A stretch of 34,167 bases of DNA from Bradyrhizobium valentinum. GTDB taxonomy: Bacteria > Pseudomonadota > Alphaproteobacteria > Rhizobiales > Xanthobacteraceae. This document shows positions 17,601-25,421 of the stretch, in pieces. The stretch spans positions 70,018 through 104,184 of the forward strand of contig NZ_LLXX01000223.1 of assembly GCF_001440405.1 (NCBI RefSeq). The letters are read 5' to 3'. The translations under genes and the position numbers were made by a program. Below the pieces are notes generated by a model. It ran no database searches. It worked only from the letters and a program-made list of their open reading frames with translations, and was not told the origin of the DNA. Every line of letters starts with the position of its first letter. The stretch's first letter is position 1.

Positions 17601-18413
17601 TTACTGCGGCAGGTTGTTGACCTTGCGCACCCAGGCGCGCACGTCGGCCAGCACGTCCGGCAGCAGCGCCTTGACCTCCTGCACGGTCATGCCCGGCTTG
17701 ATCCGGGGATCATAGAGAAGGTTGAGCAGATACTGGTCGTAGACGCCGAAATAGCCCCTCGAGACGTTGTCGTTGAACACGGTCCAGGGCACGCTCTCCG
17801 TATCGTTGATCGGTCCCAGCGATTGCAGCAATTCCTCATAGGCGCAGTCGAAGAAGACGAAGTCGCCGTTGTCGACGGTGAGGATCACGTCGGAATGCTC
17901 GATTTCGAATTTCTCGTTCTTGCGGAAGCCCGACAGGCATTGCGGGTCGAGCGAGGAGCGAATCTCTTTCGCCCGGTCGCTGCCGTAGAAGGTCGTGATG
18001 GTGCGATGGAGATCGCGGTCGCGCACCAGCTTGACCTGCACATTGGCGTCTTCGAGGCTGCCGGCCATGGCGATGTCGAGGTGCTGAACGCGGGCGGCGA
18101 TGTCGGCGACGATTTTCGTGAGCTGCGCCTTGCGGTCGGCGCGGCTGCCGTCGGCAAACACCCGCACCGGCCCGTCATATTTGCGGATGCGGTCGACGCG
18201 GCCGGCGAGATGATATTCGGCGCCGAAGGCGACCTTCAGAAAGCCTTCGACGATTTCGCTGTCGGTGAAGACCTTTTTCTCGGCGCGCTGACGCTGCGCG
18301 ACGGCGAGGATGTCGGCGGACGCCATGGACGGCACGAAGATTCCGCCGAGCGCGACTACGCTTACGGCAGCCGTAAGCGTCCGTAGATACAGGGATCGGC
18401 GAGGCGTGCGCAT
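17601..18413 (-). CDS. DUF2927 domain exported protein
   Basis: A 270-residue protein with an N-terminal signal peptide (basic start, then LTAAVSVVALGGIFVPSMASA, cleavage about residue 33) and a DUF2927 domain. Recognisable parts are KVFTDSEIVEGFLKVAFGAEY near the start and SVPWTVFNDNVSRGYFGVYD, then QYLLNLLYDPRIKPGMT near the end. Probably periplasmic. The family has no known biochemical function. A strong ribosome site is not seen, but the signal peptide supports this start. It lies 88 bases downstream of an L,D-transpeptidase in the same direction, and both are envelope proteins that could share a transcript. Confidence 0.85.
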   Translation of the reverse strand: MRTPRRSLYLRTLTAAVSVVALGGIFVPSMASADILAVAQRQRAEKKVFTDSEIVEGFLKVAFGAEYHLAGRVDRIRKYDGPVRVFADGSRADRKAQLTKIVADIAARVQHLDIAMAGSLEDANVQVKLVRDRDLHRTITTFYGSDRAKEIRSSLDPQCLSGFRKNEKFEIEHSDVILTVDNGDFVFFDCAYEELLQSLGPINDTESVPWTVFNDNVSRGYFGVYDQYLLNLLYDPRIKPGMTVQEVKALLPDVLADVRAWVRKVNNLPQ

Positions 18414-18501
18414 TCAAACGACGCTGCAGCAATCGGCGCGCACGTGCAAGGCTTGAAAGACGCGGATCACGCGCTTGCGCGCGGCCGCGCCTGGTTCCGG
18501 C

Positions 18502-19095
18502 CTAATTCCTTATGATAACCGGGGTGCCGATGCGGACGCGGCTATAGAGATCGGTCACGTCCTCGTTGGTCATGCGGAAGCATCCGGACGATACCGCCTG
18601 TCCGATCGTCTCCGGCTCGTTGGAGCCGTGGATGCGGTAGAGCGTCGATCCCAGATACATCGCTCGCGCGCCGAGCGGGTTGTCGATGCCGCCGGACATG
18701 TGGCGCGGCAGGTCGGGACGCCGCCGCAGCATCTGGGCCGGCGGAGTCCAGCTCGGCCATTCCTTCTTCGCGGAAATGCGGTGGGTTCCACTCCAACGGA
18801 AGCCGTCGCGGCCGACGCCGATGCCGTACCGTATCGCCTGGCCGTTGCCGAGGACGAGATAGAGCCGGCGCTCGGCGGTGTTGATGTAGATCGTGCCGGG
18901 CGCGTAACCGGCGGCAAAGCTCACGGTGGTGCGCGGGATCGGGCTCGATCCGCTGGGCATGCCGGGTCGGAAGAAACCAGGGCCGCCGCCCATGATGTCG
19001 CGCGAGTCCTCAAAAATGAAAAGTTGGGCCTGTGCCTGGCCGGCTCCCGCCAGCATGGTGAGCGCCGCAAGCAGCAAAGCAAAAGCCCGTGTCAT
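18502..19095 (-). CDS. L,D-transpeptidase (YkuD/ErfK family)
   Basis: A 197-residue exported peptidoglycan enzyme. The signal peptide (MTRAFALLLAALTMLAGAGQ, cleavage about residue 23) is followed by a YkuD catalytic domain from about residue 66 (PGTIYINTAERRLYLVL) to the end. The active-site signature is HGSNEPETIG...SSGCFRMTNED, with H156 and the nucleophile C172 in place. Such enzymes make 3-3 peptide cross-links or attach proteins to peptidoglycan in the periplasm. GGGGAAG lies before the ATG. Divergent from the downstream ThDP enzyme across about 230 bases that contain no clear promoter hexamers. Confidence 0.93.
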   Translation of the reverse strand: MTRAFALLLAALTMLAGAGQAQAQLFIFEDSRDIMGGGPGFFRPGMPSGSSPIPRTTVSFAAGYAPGTIYINTAERRLYLVLGNGQAIRYGIGVGRDGFRWSGTHRISAKKEWPSWTPPAQMLRRRPDLPRHMSGGIDNPLGARAMYLGSTLYRIHGSNEPETIGQAVSSGCFRMTNEDVTDLYSRVRIGTPVIIRN

Positions 19096-19324
19096 CTTTT
19101 TCTTCCCCGCGAAAAAATCTCAATATGAAAGGACAGAGGCCATAATTGCGGCGATCGTGCAAGCAACGAGCCCGTGACCACAGCCATTATCGAATGCCGC
19201 GGTTAAAAAAGCACCATGCCCTAAGCGATGGCTGCATTGTGCGGCTAAACCTTTGACGAAACGTACGAACAATGATTGATCGTCAGCGGCTCCAATAAAA
19301 TGAAGCGCAAAGGGGAACGAGGCC

Positions 19325-20872
19325 ATGAACGGTGCGGAAAGTCTGGTGCGGACATTGGTCGCAGGCGGCGTAGACGTCTGCTTTACCAATCCCGGCACCT
19401 CGGAGATGCATTTCGTCGCCGCACTGGATCGGGTCGAGGGAATGCGCTGCGTGCTCGGCCTGTTCGAGGGCGTGGTGACGGGCGCCGCCGACGGCTATTA
19501 CCGCATGAAGGGCACGCCGGCTTCGACCCTGCTGCATCTCGGGCCCGGCCTTGCCAACGGCCTGGCCAATCTGCACAACGCCAAGAAGGCCAATTCCGGC
19601 ATCGTCAACATCGTCGGCCAGCACGCGACCTATCATATCGGCTACAACGCGCCGCTGACCTCGGACATCGAAGGCCTGGCGCGGCCGATGTCATCCTGGG
19701 TGCGGACCTCGCCGGATGCGAAATCCGTTTCCGCCGATGGCGCCGCCGCGATCGCCGCGGCCAAGAGCGCGCCGCCGCAGATCGCCACGCTGATCCTGCC
19801 GGCCGATACCGCCTGGAACGAGGCCGACGGCATCGCCCAGGTGCCGGTGGAAAGCCAGCGCGCCAATTATTCCGTGCAGGCCGTCGACCATGCCGCCAAG
19901 GTGCTGCGCAGCGGCGGCGCGTCGACGCTCCTGCTGATGACCGGCAGCGCGCTGACCGAGCACGGGCTGGCGCTGGCTGCCCAGATCGCGGGCAAGACCG
20001 GCTGCAAGGTAATGGGGCAGACCTACAATCCGCGCATGGCCCGCGGCAGGGGCCGGTTCGCGATCGACCGCATCCCTTACGTGATCGAGCAGGCGCTGCC
20101 GATCCTGAGGGATTTCAAGAACATCGTGCTGGTCGAGGCCAACGATCCCGTCGCCTTCTTCGCCTATCCGAACAAGCCGAGCATGCTGAAGCCGCAAGGC
20201 TGTGAAGTGCACCGCATGACCTCGGGCGCCGAAAATTCCGTCGCCGCGCTGGAAGCGCTGGCCGGCGCGCTTCACGCGCAGCCGGCCGACCGGCAGCCGC
20301 AGAAGCTGGTCGAAATCGCAAAACCGACCGGCGCGCTGAACCATGCCTCGATCGCGCAGGCGATTGCGATGGCGATCCCGGAAAATGCCATCGTGGTCGA
20401 TGAATCCATCACCACCGGCCGCGGCTTCTTTCCGCCGACGGCCGCCGCCGCCCCGCACGACTGGCTGCAGAACATGGGCGGCTCGATCGGCTTCTCGACC
20501 CCGGTCGCGACCGGCGCCGCGGTGGCGTGCCCCGACCGCAAGGTGATCTGCATGGTCGGCGACGGCAGCGCGATGTACACGCTGCAATCGCTGTGGACGC
20601 AGGCGCGCGAGGGCCTCAACGTCGTCACGATTGTATTCGCCAATAAGATCTACCAGATTCTTCGCGGTGAATTCGACGGCGTCGGCGCCGGCGAGCCAGG
20701 ACAGCGCGCGCTCGATATGCTCAAGATCGACCGCCCGGATCTTGACTTCGTCGCGCTCGCCAGGGGCATGGGCGTGCCGGGCCGCGCGGTCGCCAATGCC
20801 GACGACTTCAACAAGGCGCTGGCGGAAGCCATCGCCGAACCGGGCCCGCGGCTGATCGAAGTGCAGATGTAA
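19325..20872 (+). CDS. ThDP-dependent acetolactate synthase-like / benzoylformate decarboxylase-like enzyme
   Basis: A 515-residue thiamine-diphosphate enzyme with the three usual domains: PYR (about 1-165), a central domain (about 180-310) and PP (about 340-515). The cofactor-activating Glu is E48 in LGLFEGVVTGAADGY. The ThDP/Mg motif begins at G412-D413-G414 (GDGSAMYTLQSLWTQAREGL) and ends near FANKIYQIL. The N-terminal GAESLVRTLVAGGVDVCFTN is that of the acetolactate synthase large-subunit-like group annotated in Bradyrhizobium as a 2-oxoacid decarboxylase/synthase. No small regulatory subunit gene follows, so true branched-chain acetolactate synthase is unlikely. The real substrate is unknown. 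GGGGAACGAGG precedes the ATG. Confidence 0.9.
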   Translation: MNGAESLVRTLVAGGVDVCFTNPGTSEMHFVAALDRVEGMRCVLGLFEGVVTGAADGYYRMKGTPASTLLHLGPGLANGLANLHNAKKANSGIVNIVGQHATYHIGYNAPLTSDIEGLARPMSSWVRTSPDAKSVSADGAAAIAAAKSAPPQIATLILPADTAWNEADGIAQVPVESQRANYSVQAVDHAAKVLRSGGASTLLLMTGSALTEHGLALAAQIAGKTGCKVMGQTYNPRMARGRGRFAIDRIPYVIEQALPILRDFKNIVLVEANDPVAFFAYPNKPSMLKPQGCEVHRMTSGAENSVAALEALAGALHAQPADRQPQKLVEIAKPTGALNHASIAQAIAMAIPENAIVVDESITTGRGFFPPTAAAAPHDWLQNMGGSIGFSTPVATGAAVACPDRKVICMVGDGSAMYTLQSLWTQAREGLNVVTIVFANKIYQILRGEFDGVGAGEPGQRALDMLKIDRPDLDFVALARGMGVPGRAVANADDFNKALAEAIAEPGPRLIEVQM

Positions 20873-20924
20873 GGGAACGATCATCGAAAGTTTCGAGCTA
20901 GTCGGAATGCCGTAATTGTGAAAT

Positions 20925-21035
20925 CGTCATTGCGAGCGTAGCGAAGCAATCCAGAAAGCCAGGAAACGAGACTGGATTGCTTCGTCGCTTCGCTCCCTTG
21001 CACAAACGCTTCGCGTTTGTCGCAGGCAATGACGG
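20925..21035. repeat. Composite palindromic repeat with a nested hairpin
   Basis: This is related to the element at 17447-17529. The left arm (20925-20954) matches the right arm in pieces. CAATGACG at 21027-21034 pairs with the outer left arm, and the inner right arm runs from 20972 to about 20995. Between these right-arm pieces a further stretch of about 31 bases holds its own perfect hairpin (ACAAACGC-TTC-GCGTTTGT, 21002-21020). The right arm also carries an extra CGA. It lies between the ThDP gene stop and the next gene, whose ribosome site starts just after it. Confidence 0.75.
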
Positions 21036-21048
21036 TGCGGAGGCCGCT

Positions 21049-21564
21049 ATGCAGACCGAGCTGAACAAGGTCGTCACCGCACTGCACGAGTTCTATGCGC
21101 GCGAGACCTTTCTGCTCGAAAAGGAAGCTGGCGAGCGCGCGCTGACGCACCGGCTGGCGGTGCAGTTCGAAAAGCAGTTCCCGGGCTGGGAGATCGATTG
21201 CGAATACGACCGGCTGGGCGATCGCACGCTGCGGCTGCCGCACGGAACGATCGTCTCGACCGACGACCATCTCGCAAAATCCATCTATCCCGACATCGTG
21301 GTGCATCAGCGCGAGATTCCCAACAACCTGCTCGCGGTCGAGGTCCGCAAGGCGGTCAATCATCAGCCGCTCGAACATGACCAGCACAAGCTCCGGGCGC
21401 TCACCGATCCGCATTTGTGGTTCGCCTACTGGATCGGCGTGCTGCTGACGCTGGACAAGAAGCAGGTCACGATGTCGGAAGTCTATACCAGCGGCGTCCT
21501 CGACCATGCCTTGTCCGTCTGGTTCGCCGGACGGCTGAAGGATGCAGGCTTGAGCGCAGAATAG
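21049..21564 (+). CDS. Small PD-(D/E)XK-like hypothetical protein
   Basis: A 171-residue cytosolic protein without a named homologue that I can cite. The core YPDIVVHQREIPNNLLAVEV followed by RKAVNHQ resembles the PD-(D/E)XK nuclease-like fold found in many small uncharacterised proteins (PDIIVH...NLLVIEVKK). The PD is present, and the E is in VEVRK. The lysine expected two residues after E is Arg, although a Lys follows next, so catalytic competence is doubtful. The start at 21049 follows GCGGAGGCCGCT. An open frame to 20977 reads through the palindromic element and is not used. It is followed after 22 bases by an M20 peptidase gene. Confidence 0.72.
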   Translation: MQTELNKVVTALHEFYARETFLLEKEAGERALTHRLAVQFEKQFPGWEIDCEYDRLGDRTLRLPHGTIVSTDDHLAKSIYPDIVVHQREIPNNLLAVEVRKAVNHQPLEHDQHKLRALTDPHLWFAYWIGVLLTLDKKQVTMSEVYTSGVLDHALSVWFAGRLKDAGLSAE

Positions 21565-21586
21565 CCTTGCGAACGGAGAATCTTTG

Positions 21587-22909
21587 ATGACACTTGCACG
21601 ATTGATCCTGGCCATCGCGTTTATCGCCGTCGCGCAGCATGCGTTGGTGCACGAGGCTCTAGCGCAGGCCGCCTCCGCGCCCGATCTGGAAGCGATTCTT
21701 GCCCACCCCAAGGTGGTCAAGACGCTCGACGACATCAAGGCCGACGACGAGCGGACCTTCGCCGAACAGAAGCGCATCACCGAAATTCCGGCGCCGCCGT
21801 TCAAGGAAAAGATCCGTGCCGAATATTACCAGAAGCGGATGCAGGAACTCGGCTTCAAGGATGCGTCGATCGACAGCGAAGGCAATGTGATCGCGCTGCG
21901 CAAGGGGACCGGCGGCGGCCGGCCCAAGCTCGTGGTGTCGGCGCATCTCGACACGGTGTTTCCCGAAGGCACCGACGTGATGGTGAAGGAAAAGGACGGT
22001 GCGATTGTTGCGCCAGGCATCGGCGACGATTCGCGGGGGCTTTCAGCATTGTTGTCGCTGATCAAGGTGATGAACGAGAACCAGATCGCGACCGTCGGCG
22101 ACATCATGTTCGTCGGCACGGTCGGCGAGGAAGAGCTCGGCAATCTGCGCGGCGTAAAAGCGCTGTTTCGCGATCACACCGATATCGACGGCTTCATCTC
22201 GATCGACGGGCTCGGCATCACCCGCGTCGTCAACCAGGCGACCGGCAGCCATCGCTACGAGTTTATCTTCAAGGGCCCCGGCGGGCACTCGTTCCAGGAG
22301 TTCGGATTGCCGAGTGCGACCCATGCCATGGGCCGGGCGATTGCGAAAATCTCGGAGCTGCAGACCCCAACCGATCCCAAGACCACGTTTACGGTCGGCA
22401 CCGTAGCCGGCGGTACTTCGGTCAACGCCATCGCGGCGGAAGCGCGGATGGCCGTCGACATGCGCTCGAATTCGACCGACGAACTGCTCAAGCTCGAGGC
22501 GCGTCTGCTCGACCTCGTCAAGGAGGCGGTGGCGGATGAAAACGCGCGCTGGAAATCGGACAAGATGACCGTCGAGGCCAAGCTGATCGGCGACCGGCCG
22601 GCAGGCATCGTGCCGATGGATTCGCCGATCGTGCAGGCCACACAGCGCGCGGTCGCAGCCGTGACAAAAGGGCCGCGGCCGACCTTTGCCGGCTCCTCGA
22701 CCGATTCCAACATTGCGATGTCGCTCGGCATCCCGGCCGTCACCATCGGCGGCGGCGGCGAGGGTGGCAACTGGCACTCGCGCAACGAATGGTACAAGCC
22801 GGTTAACGCCTGGTACGGCCCGCAAAACGCCCTGCTGACCACGCTGATCCTGACCGGCCTCGATGGCGTCACCAAACCGGCGCTACAGGTGCGAAAAGCC
22901 GCCAAATAG
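21587..22909 (+). CDS. Exported M20/M25/M40-family metallopeptidase
   Basis: A 440-residue zinc aminoacylase/peptidase-type hydrolase with a signal peptide (MTLARLILAIAFIAVAQHAL, cleavage after about residue 27, ALA-QA). Metal ligands follow the M20 plan: VSAHLDTVFPEG (H120, D122), APGIGDDSRGLSALL (bridging Asp), VGTVGEEELGN (catalytic and ligand Glu), and a C-terminal His in GNWHSRNEWY. The dimerisation domain starts near HRYEFIFKGPGGHSF. It is probably periplasmic and trims peptides or acyl-amino acids. ATG 21587 is preferred to the TTG at 21584. CGGAGAATCTTTG provides the ribosome site. Confidence 0.92.
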   Translation: MTLARLILAIAFIAVAQHALVHEALAQAASAPDLEAILAHPKVVKTLDDIKADDERTFAEQKRITEIPAPPFKEKIRAEYYQKRMQELGFKDASIDSEGNVIALRKGTGGGRPKLVVSAHLDTVFPEGTDVMVKEKDGAIVAPGIGDDSRGLSALLSLIKVMNENQIATVGDIMFVGTVGEEELGNLRGVKALFRDHTDIDGFISIDGLGITRVVNQATGSHRYEFIFKGPGGHSFQEFGLPSATHAMGRAIAKISELQTPTDPKTTFTVGTVAGGTSVNAIAAEARMAVDMRSNSTDELLKLEARLLDLVKEAVADENARWKSDKMTVEAKLIGDRPAGIVPMDSPIVQATQRAVAAVTKGPRPTFAGSSTDSNIAMSLGIPAVTIGGGGEGGNWHSRNEWYKPVNAWYGPQNALLTTLILTGLDGVTKPALQVRKAAK

Positions 22910-22989
22910 GGGCGGAATTGTCCCCAGCGACGTTAACCATGCCCCCGATTGGCCAAATTGTCAGCAAATTGCGGACAAAGCGGTAACCG

Positions 22990-23026
22990 AAAATCCCCGT
23001 AGTATTACCGTGCGTAGGGGGATTTT
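22990..23026 (+). promoter_or_regulatory. Inverted repeat that would hide the ribosome site of the next gene
   Basis: AAAATCCCC (22990-22998) and GGGGATTTT (23018-23026) are perfect 9-bp complements around a 19-base loop. The right arm contains the Shine-Dalgarno GGGGGA of the small gene starting at 23030. If transcribed, the hairpin would block ribosome entry, as in RNA thermometers or trans-opened leaders. Function is inferred; the left arm must lie in the message. Confidence 0.4.
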
Positions 23027-23029
23027 GTG

Positions 23030-23209
23030 ATGGCGTACAGGATCGTGGCGGAACGTAGGGACGAGACCGTCAGGATGGACCGAAGCAGCATGCTGGTGGC
23101 GGTCGCCAAAGCGCGGGTCTGGGCCAGCGAGGGGTGGAAGGTCACCATCATCGTCGGCGACGAAAACGAAATTGCGCCTTCCGACGCACGCCGGCTTTCC
23201 TTCGCCTAA
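23030..23209 (+). CDS. Small conserved-looking hypothetical protein
   Basis: A 59-residue protein starting MAYRIVAERRDETVRMDRSS, with a helix-rich middle (LVAVAKARVWASEGW) and a beta-like stretch KVTIIVGDEN. It is probably cytosolic, with no signal peptide or cysteines. A strong GGGGGA ribosome site is seven bases before ATG. A GTG three bases upstream (23027) is also in frame. Base composition and amino acid use are normal for a real gene. Function unknown. Its leader has a hairpin that could cover the ribosome site. Confidence 0.7.
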   Translation: MAYRIVAERRDETVRMDRSSMLVAVAKARVWASEGWKVTIIVGDENEIAPSDARRLSFA

Positions 23210-23309
23210 TCACATAAACCGTGCGCCGTCTCTCCGACGGCCCTCCTAAAGTGGAACCGGGAACCCGGATCCACGTTATCCCTGCAGGCAGGCTTTCTGG
23301 AGCAATGCC

Positions 23310-23453
23310 ATGCAGTGGCGGTCAGCAAGCACCGGCGGCCCCGACGAGATGCGCGGCACCGGCGACGATCAAATTCCGTACGCAACCGGATGGACCATCA
23401 GCGGCCTTGCGACGCTGGGCACCATTGTCGCGATCTGGGTACTGGGGATCTGA
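23310..23453 (+). CDS. Small single-span membrane protein
   Basis: A 47-residue reading frame (MQWRSASTGGPDEMRGTGDD, then QIPYATGWTISGLATLGTIV and AIWVLGI) with a polar N-terminus and one C-terminal transmembrane helix, about residues 28-47. GGAG lies seven bases before the ATG. Small proteins of this shape are common but poorly annotated. It overlaps a minus-strand open frame (23369-23671), and only one of them is likely real in the shared part. Function unknown. Confidence 0.5.
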   Translation: MQWRSASTGGPDEMRGTGDDQIPYATGWTISGLATLGTIVAIWVLGI

Positions 23454-23671
23454 TCTAAACCTCTCTCCGCGACCCGCTTGCCGCCGGTCACGCGCAGTCC
23501 TGGCTTGCGCCCGATCAACAGGCCGAGCACCACCAGCAAACGCCACACCGGAAAGAAGAACAGCGTCAGGATTCCCGCTTCTCCCGGGTCGGTGCGCAAC
23601 AGCCATTTGACGAAGCCGATAGGTGCGAGCAGTCCCATGGCACCGTCGATCGCGGCCGTGATGGTCATCAC
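23369..23671 (-). CDS. Possible small membrane protein (uncertain)
   Basis: A 100-codon minus-strand frame beginning MMTITAAIDGAMGLLAPIGF, with a hydrophobic span AGILTLFFFPVWRLLVVLGLLIG, then a basic stretch and a tail antisense to the small plus-strand gene. The first 70 codons look protein-like, but the last 30 do not. Either the gene is real with a 3' extension, or it is remnant coding DNA. No family is recognised. Confidence 0.3.
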   Translation of the reverse strand: MMTITAAIDGAMGLLAPIGFVKWLLRTDPGEAGILTLFFFPVWRLLVVLGLLIGRKPGLRVTGGKRVAERGLDQIPSTQIATMVPSVARPLMVHPVAYGI

Positions 23672-23756
23672 AAGCTTCTGAGCGGGTCATCGTCGGCTGT
23701 CCAGCAATGGCTTCGCACAAATCGACTGACAGATATCGGGACGGGCTGCAGAACAA

Positions 23757-23787
23757 TGGTGGACGGACATGGGATCGAACCGTGTCC
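23757..23787 (-). pseudogene. tRNA 3'-end-like fragment
   Basis: Read on the minus strand, this gives a T-arm-like core GGTTCGATCCC followed by an acceptor-like GTCCGTCC and ACCA. On the plus strand it matches about three quarters of the first 33 bases of the tRNA-Val-derived repeats at 31115 and 33883 and then diverges. No anticodon or D arm is present. It is likely a diverged attachment-site remnant, and it sits at the left edge of the secretion locus. It lies in the otherwise featureless 23672-23969 stretch. Confidence 0.5.
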
Positions 23788-23969
23788 AGCGATTCACGGC
23801 AAGGTAACACGGCCACACCCGAACTGGCGTAACCGTTATCATGTCTACCGTCCGAACGTTTGCGATCCGAATTGGCGACTCGGCTTTTGGCTTGCCGAGG
23901 TGACATTCTCTCTTGAGTGCGGCAGGCGTCCGTCAGTCGGCGCGCAGCAATTTCGGTGGGGCAACAGCC

Positions 23970-25154
23970 ATGGATCGTCGGAGTGTATCGGAGGACGTTC
24001 ATTTCGACCGCAAGCATCTGTTCGGGCACGATGCCCCAGGCTCGTGGTGGCTTCCCCCGAAATCGTGGTCACACTTCCCGATCCACACGGGAGATAACGG
24101 CGCCGGCAATGGCGGCAACGGCTATTTTGCAGGGAGCCTGATCGAGAGGAGCTACGCTGCTTTCGAACCGCTCAACGTGGCGCAGGCCGGCTCCCATGCC
24201 ACAGCCAACGCCTATCAGACGAACATCGTGTATGTTGATCAGTCCGCGACCCAGACCTCGGGCATCGGCGGTGATGGCGGCAATTGGAATGCCGCATCAG
24301 GCGGAATGGTCGGCGCGTTCGGGTCTGTCGTCCCTGGCGTGATCGGTACCGGTGACAACAGCGCCGGCAATGGTGGCGATGGCCACTTTTCCGGATCGAT
24401 GGTGCATGCGCCCGTCGTGGTCTATAGCCCGATCAACATTGCCGTGGCGGGCTCCCATTCGACGGCCGACGCCCAACAGACGAACATTGCCTATTTTGAT
24501 CAATCCGCGACCCAGATCGCGGGAGTTGGCGGAAATGGCGGCAATGGCAATGCCGCATCAGGTGGAAACGTCGGCGCGTTCGGGTCTGGCGCCTCGGGCG
24601 CGATCAGTTCGGGTGAGAACAGCGCCGGCAACGGTGGCGATGGATACGCTTATGGGGGCATCATTCACGCGACCTTTGCGTTTTACTACCCGATCAACAT
24701 CGCCGTGGCGGGATACAATTCCACTGCTCACGCCGAGCAGACAAACGACGTGGTGTTCGATCAATCCGCTGTTCAGATGGCCGGCGTCGGCGGTGATGGC
24801 GGGAACGGCAACGCCGCGGTTGGCGGAACTGCTGACATTTTCTCTTCCATCTTCGATTTGATCGGCTCTGACGTCATCGCGACCGGCCACAACAGCGGCG
24901 GCAACGGCGGGAATGGCCATTTCTCAGGAAGCCTCGTCGACATCAACGTGGCCATTTACGCGCCGATCAACATTGCGGTAGCCGGCTACAATTCAACTGC
25001 CGAGGCATATCAGAGCAACGATGTCGTGTTCGATCAGAGCACGATCCAGATGGCCGGAATCGGTGGTGACGGCGGCCACGGCAACGCTGCGCTTGGCGGC
25101 GATCTCGCCATGCACCTGTTGGCAGACCTTCACTTGCTGGATCACCTTGCCTAG
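23970..25154 (+). CDS. Gly/Asn-rich repeat protein, putative type I secretion substrate
   Basis: A 394-residue protein with no Sec signal. After a 40-residue leader (MDRRSVSEDVHFDRKHLFGH...) it consists of four tandem modules starting at residues 40, 127, 214 and 305 (periods 87, 87 and 91). Each has the order: NSAGNGGDG block; a variable strand ending in YxPINIAVAG; STAxAxQTNxVxFDQSA; then QxAGVGGDGGNGNAAxGG. The last 14 residues (LLADLHLLDHLA end) are hydrophobic and could be a C-terminal export signal. There are no RTX GGxGxDxUx nonapeptides and no cysteines. It is followed by a second protein with the same module and by exporter and adaptor genes. ATG 23970 is preferred over an in-frame start at 23913. 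Surface-fibre or matrix roles are plausible but unproven. Confidence 0.82.
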   Translation: MDRRSVSEDVHFDRKHLFGHDAPGSWWLPPKSWSHFPIHTGDNGAGNGGNGYFAGSLIERSYAAFEPLNVAQAGSHATANAYQTNIVYVDQSATQTSGIGGDGGNWNAASGGMVGAFGSVVPGVIGTGDNSAGNGGDGHFSGSMVHAPVVVYSPINIAVAGSHSTADAQQTNIAYFDQSATQIAGVGGNGGNGNAASGGNVGAFGSGASGAISSGENSAGNGGDGYAYGGIIHATFAFYYPINIAVAGYNSTAHAEQTNDVVFDQSAVQMAGVGGDGGNGNAAVGGTADIFSSIFDLIGSDVIATGHNSGGNGGNGHFSGSLVDINVAIYAPINIAVAGYNSTAEAYQSNDVVFDQSTIQMAGIGGDGGHGNAALGGDLAMHLLADLHLLDHLA

Positions 25155-25162
25155 AGCCTTTT

Positions 25163-25185
25163 CCGTTTCGATCGAATCGAAACGG
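25163..25185. terminator. Palindromic stem-loop after the first repeat-protein gene
   Basis: CCGTTTCGAT-CGA-ATCGAAACGG has 10-bp perfect arms and a 3-base loop, starting eight bases after the stop codon. The TAGAGCC before it overlaps the stop. This resembles a dispersed Bradyrhizobium-type palindrome. No T-run follows, so it may reduce or end transcription, or protect the mRNA 3' end. Confidence 0.5.
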
Positions 25186-25421
25186 CGTTCCAGGTTCTGA
25201 TTTGACGCGTCGTGCTGGCGCGAACCTCTCCGCTTCACTTGAAAACGCTCGATCGGCGTTGGCGCTGTTCGGATCCCGGCGGCGAGAGGGTAGCATTTCG
25301 GGCATACACCCTCGCTCGGATGACATCAGCTTTGGCGGCTAGACCGAGCCGGTGTGCAAATCCAAGATCGTGCTGTCCACATTGGGACGCACAGTGTGCA
25401 AACCACAGCAGGGAGACTCAC

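Noticed and set aside
22933..22940. TTAACCAT, a CtrA half-site-like sequence
   Set aside because: A single 8-base match in a GC-rich alphaproteobacterium is weak, and no second half-site or promoter is in register.
23970..25154. RTX nonapeptide repeats in the first repeat protein
   Set aside because: Gly/Asp-rich stretches are present, but they do not follow GGxGxDxUx in register, so the calcium-binding RTX label is not supported.
23970..25154. CRISPR-like or nucleotide tandem array
   Set aside because: The periodicity is 261-273 bases and follows the codon frame of one protein, so it is a coding repeat, not spacers and repeats.
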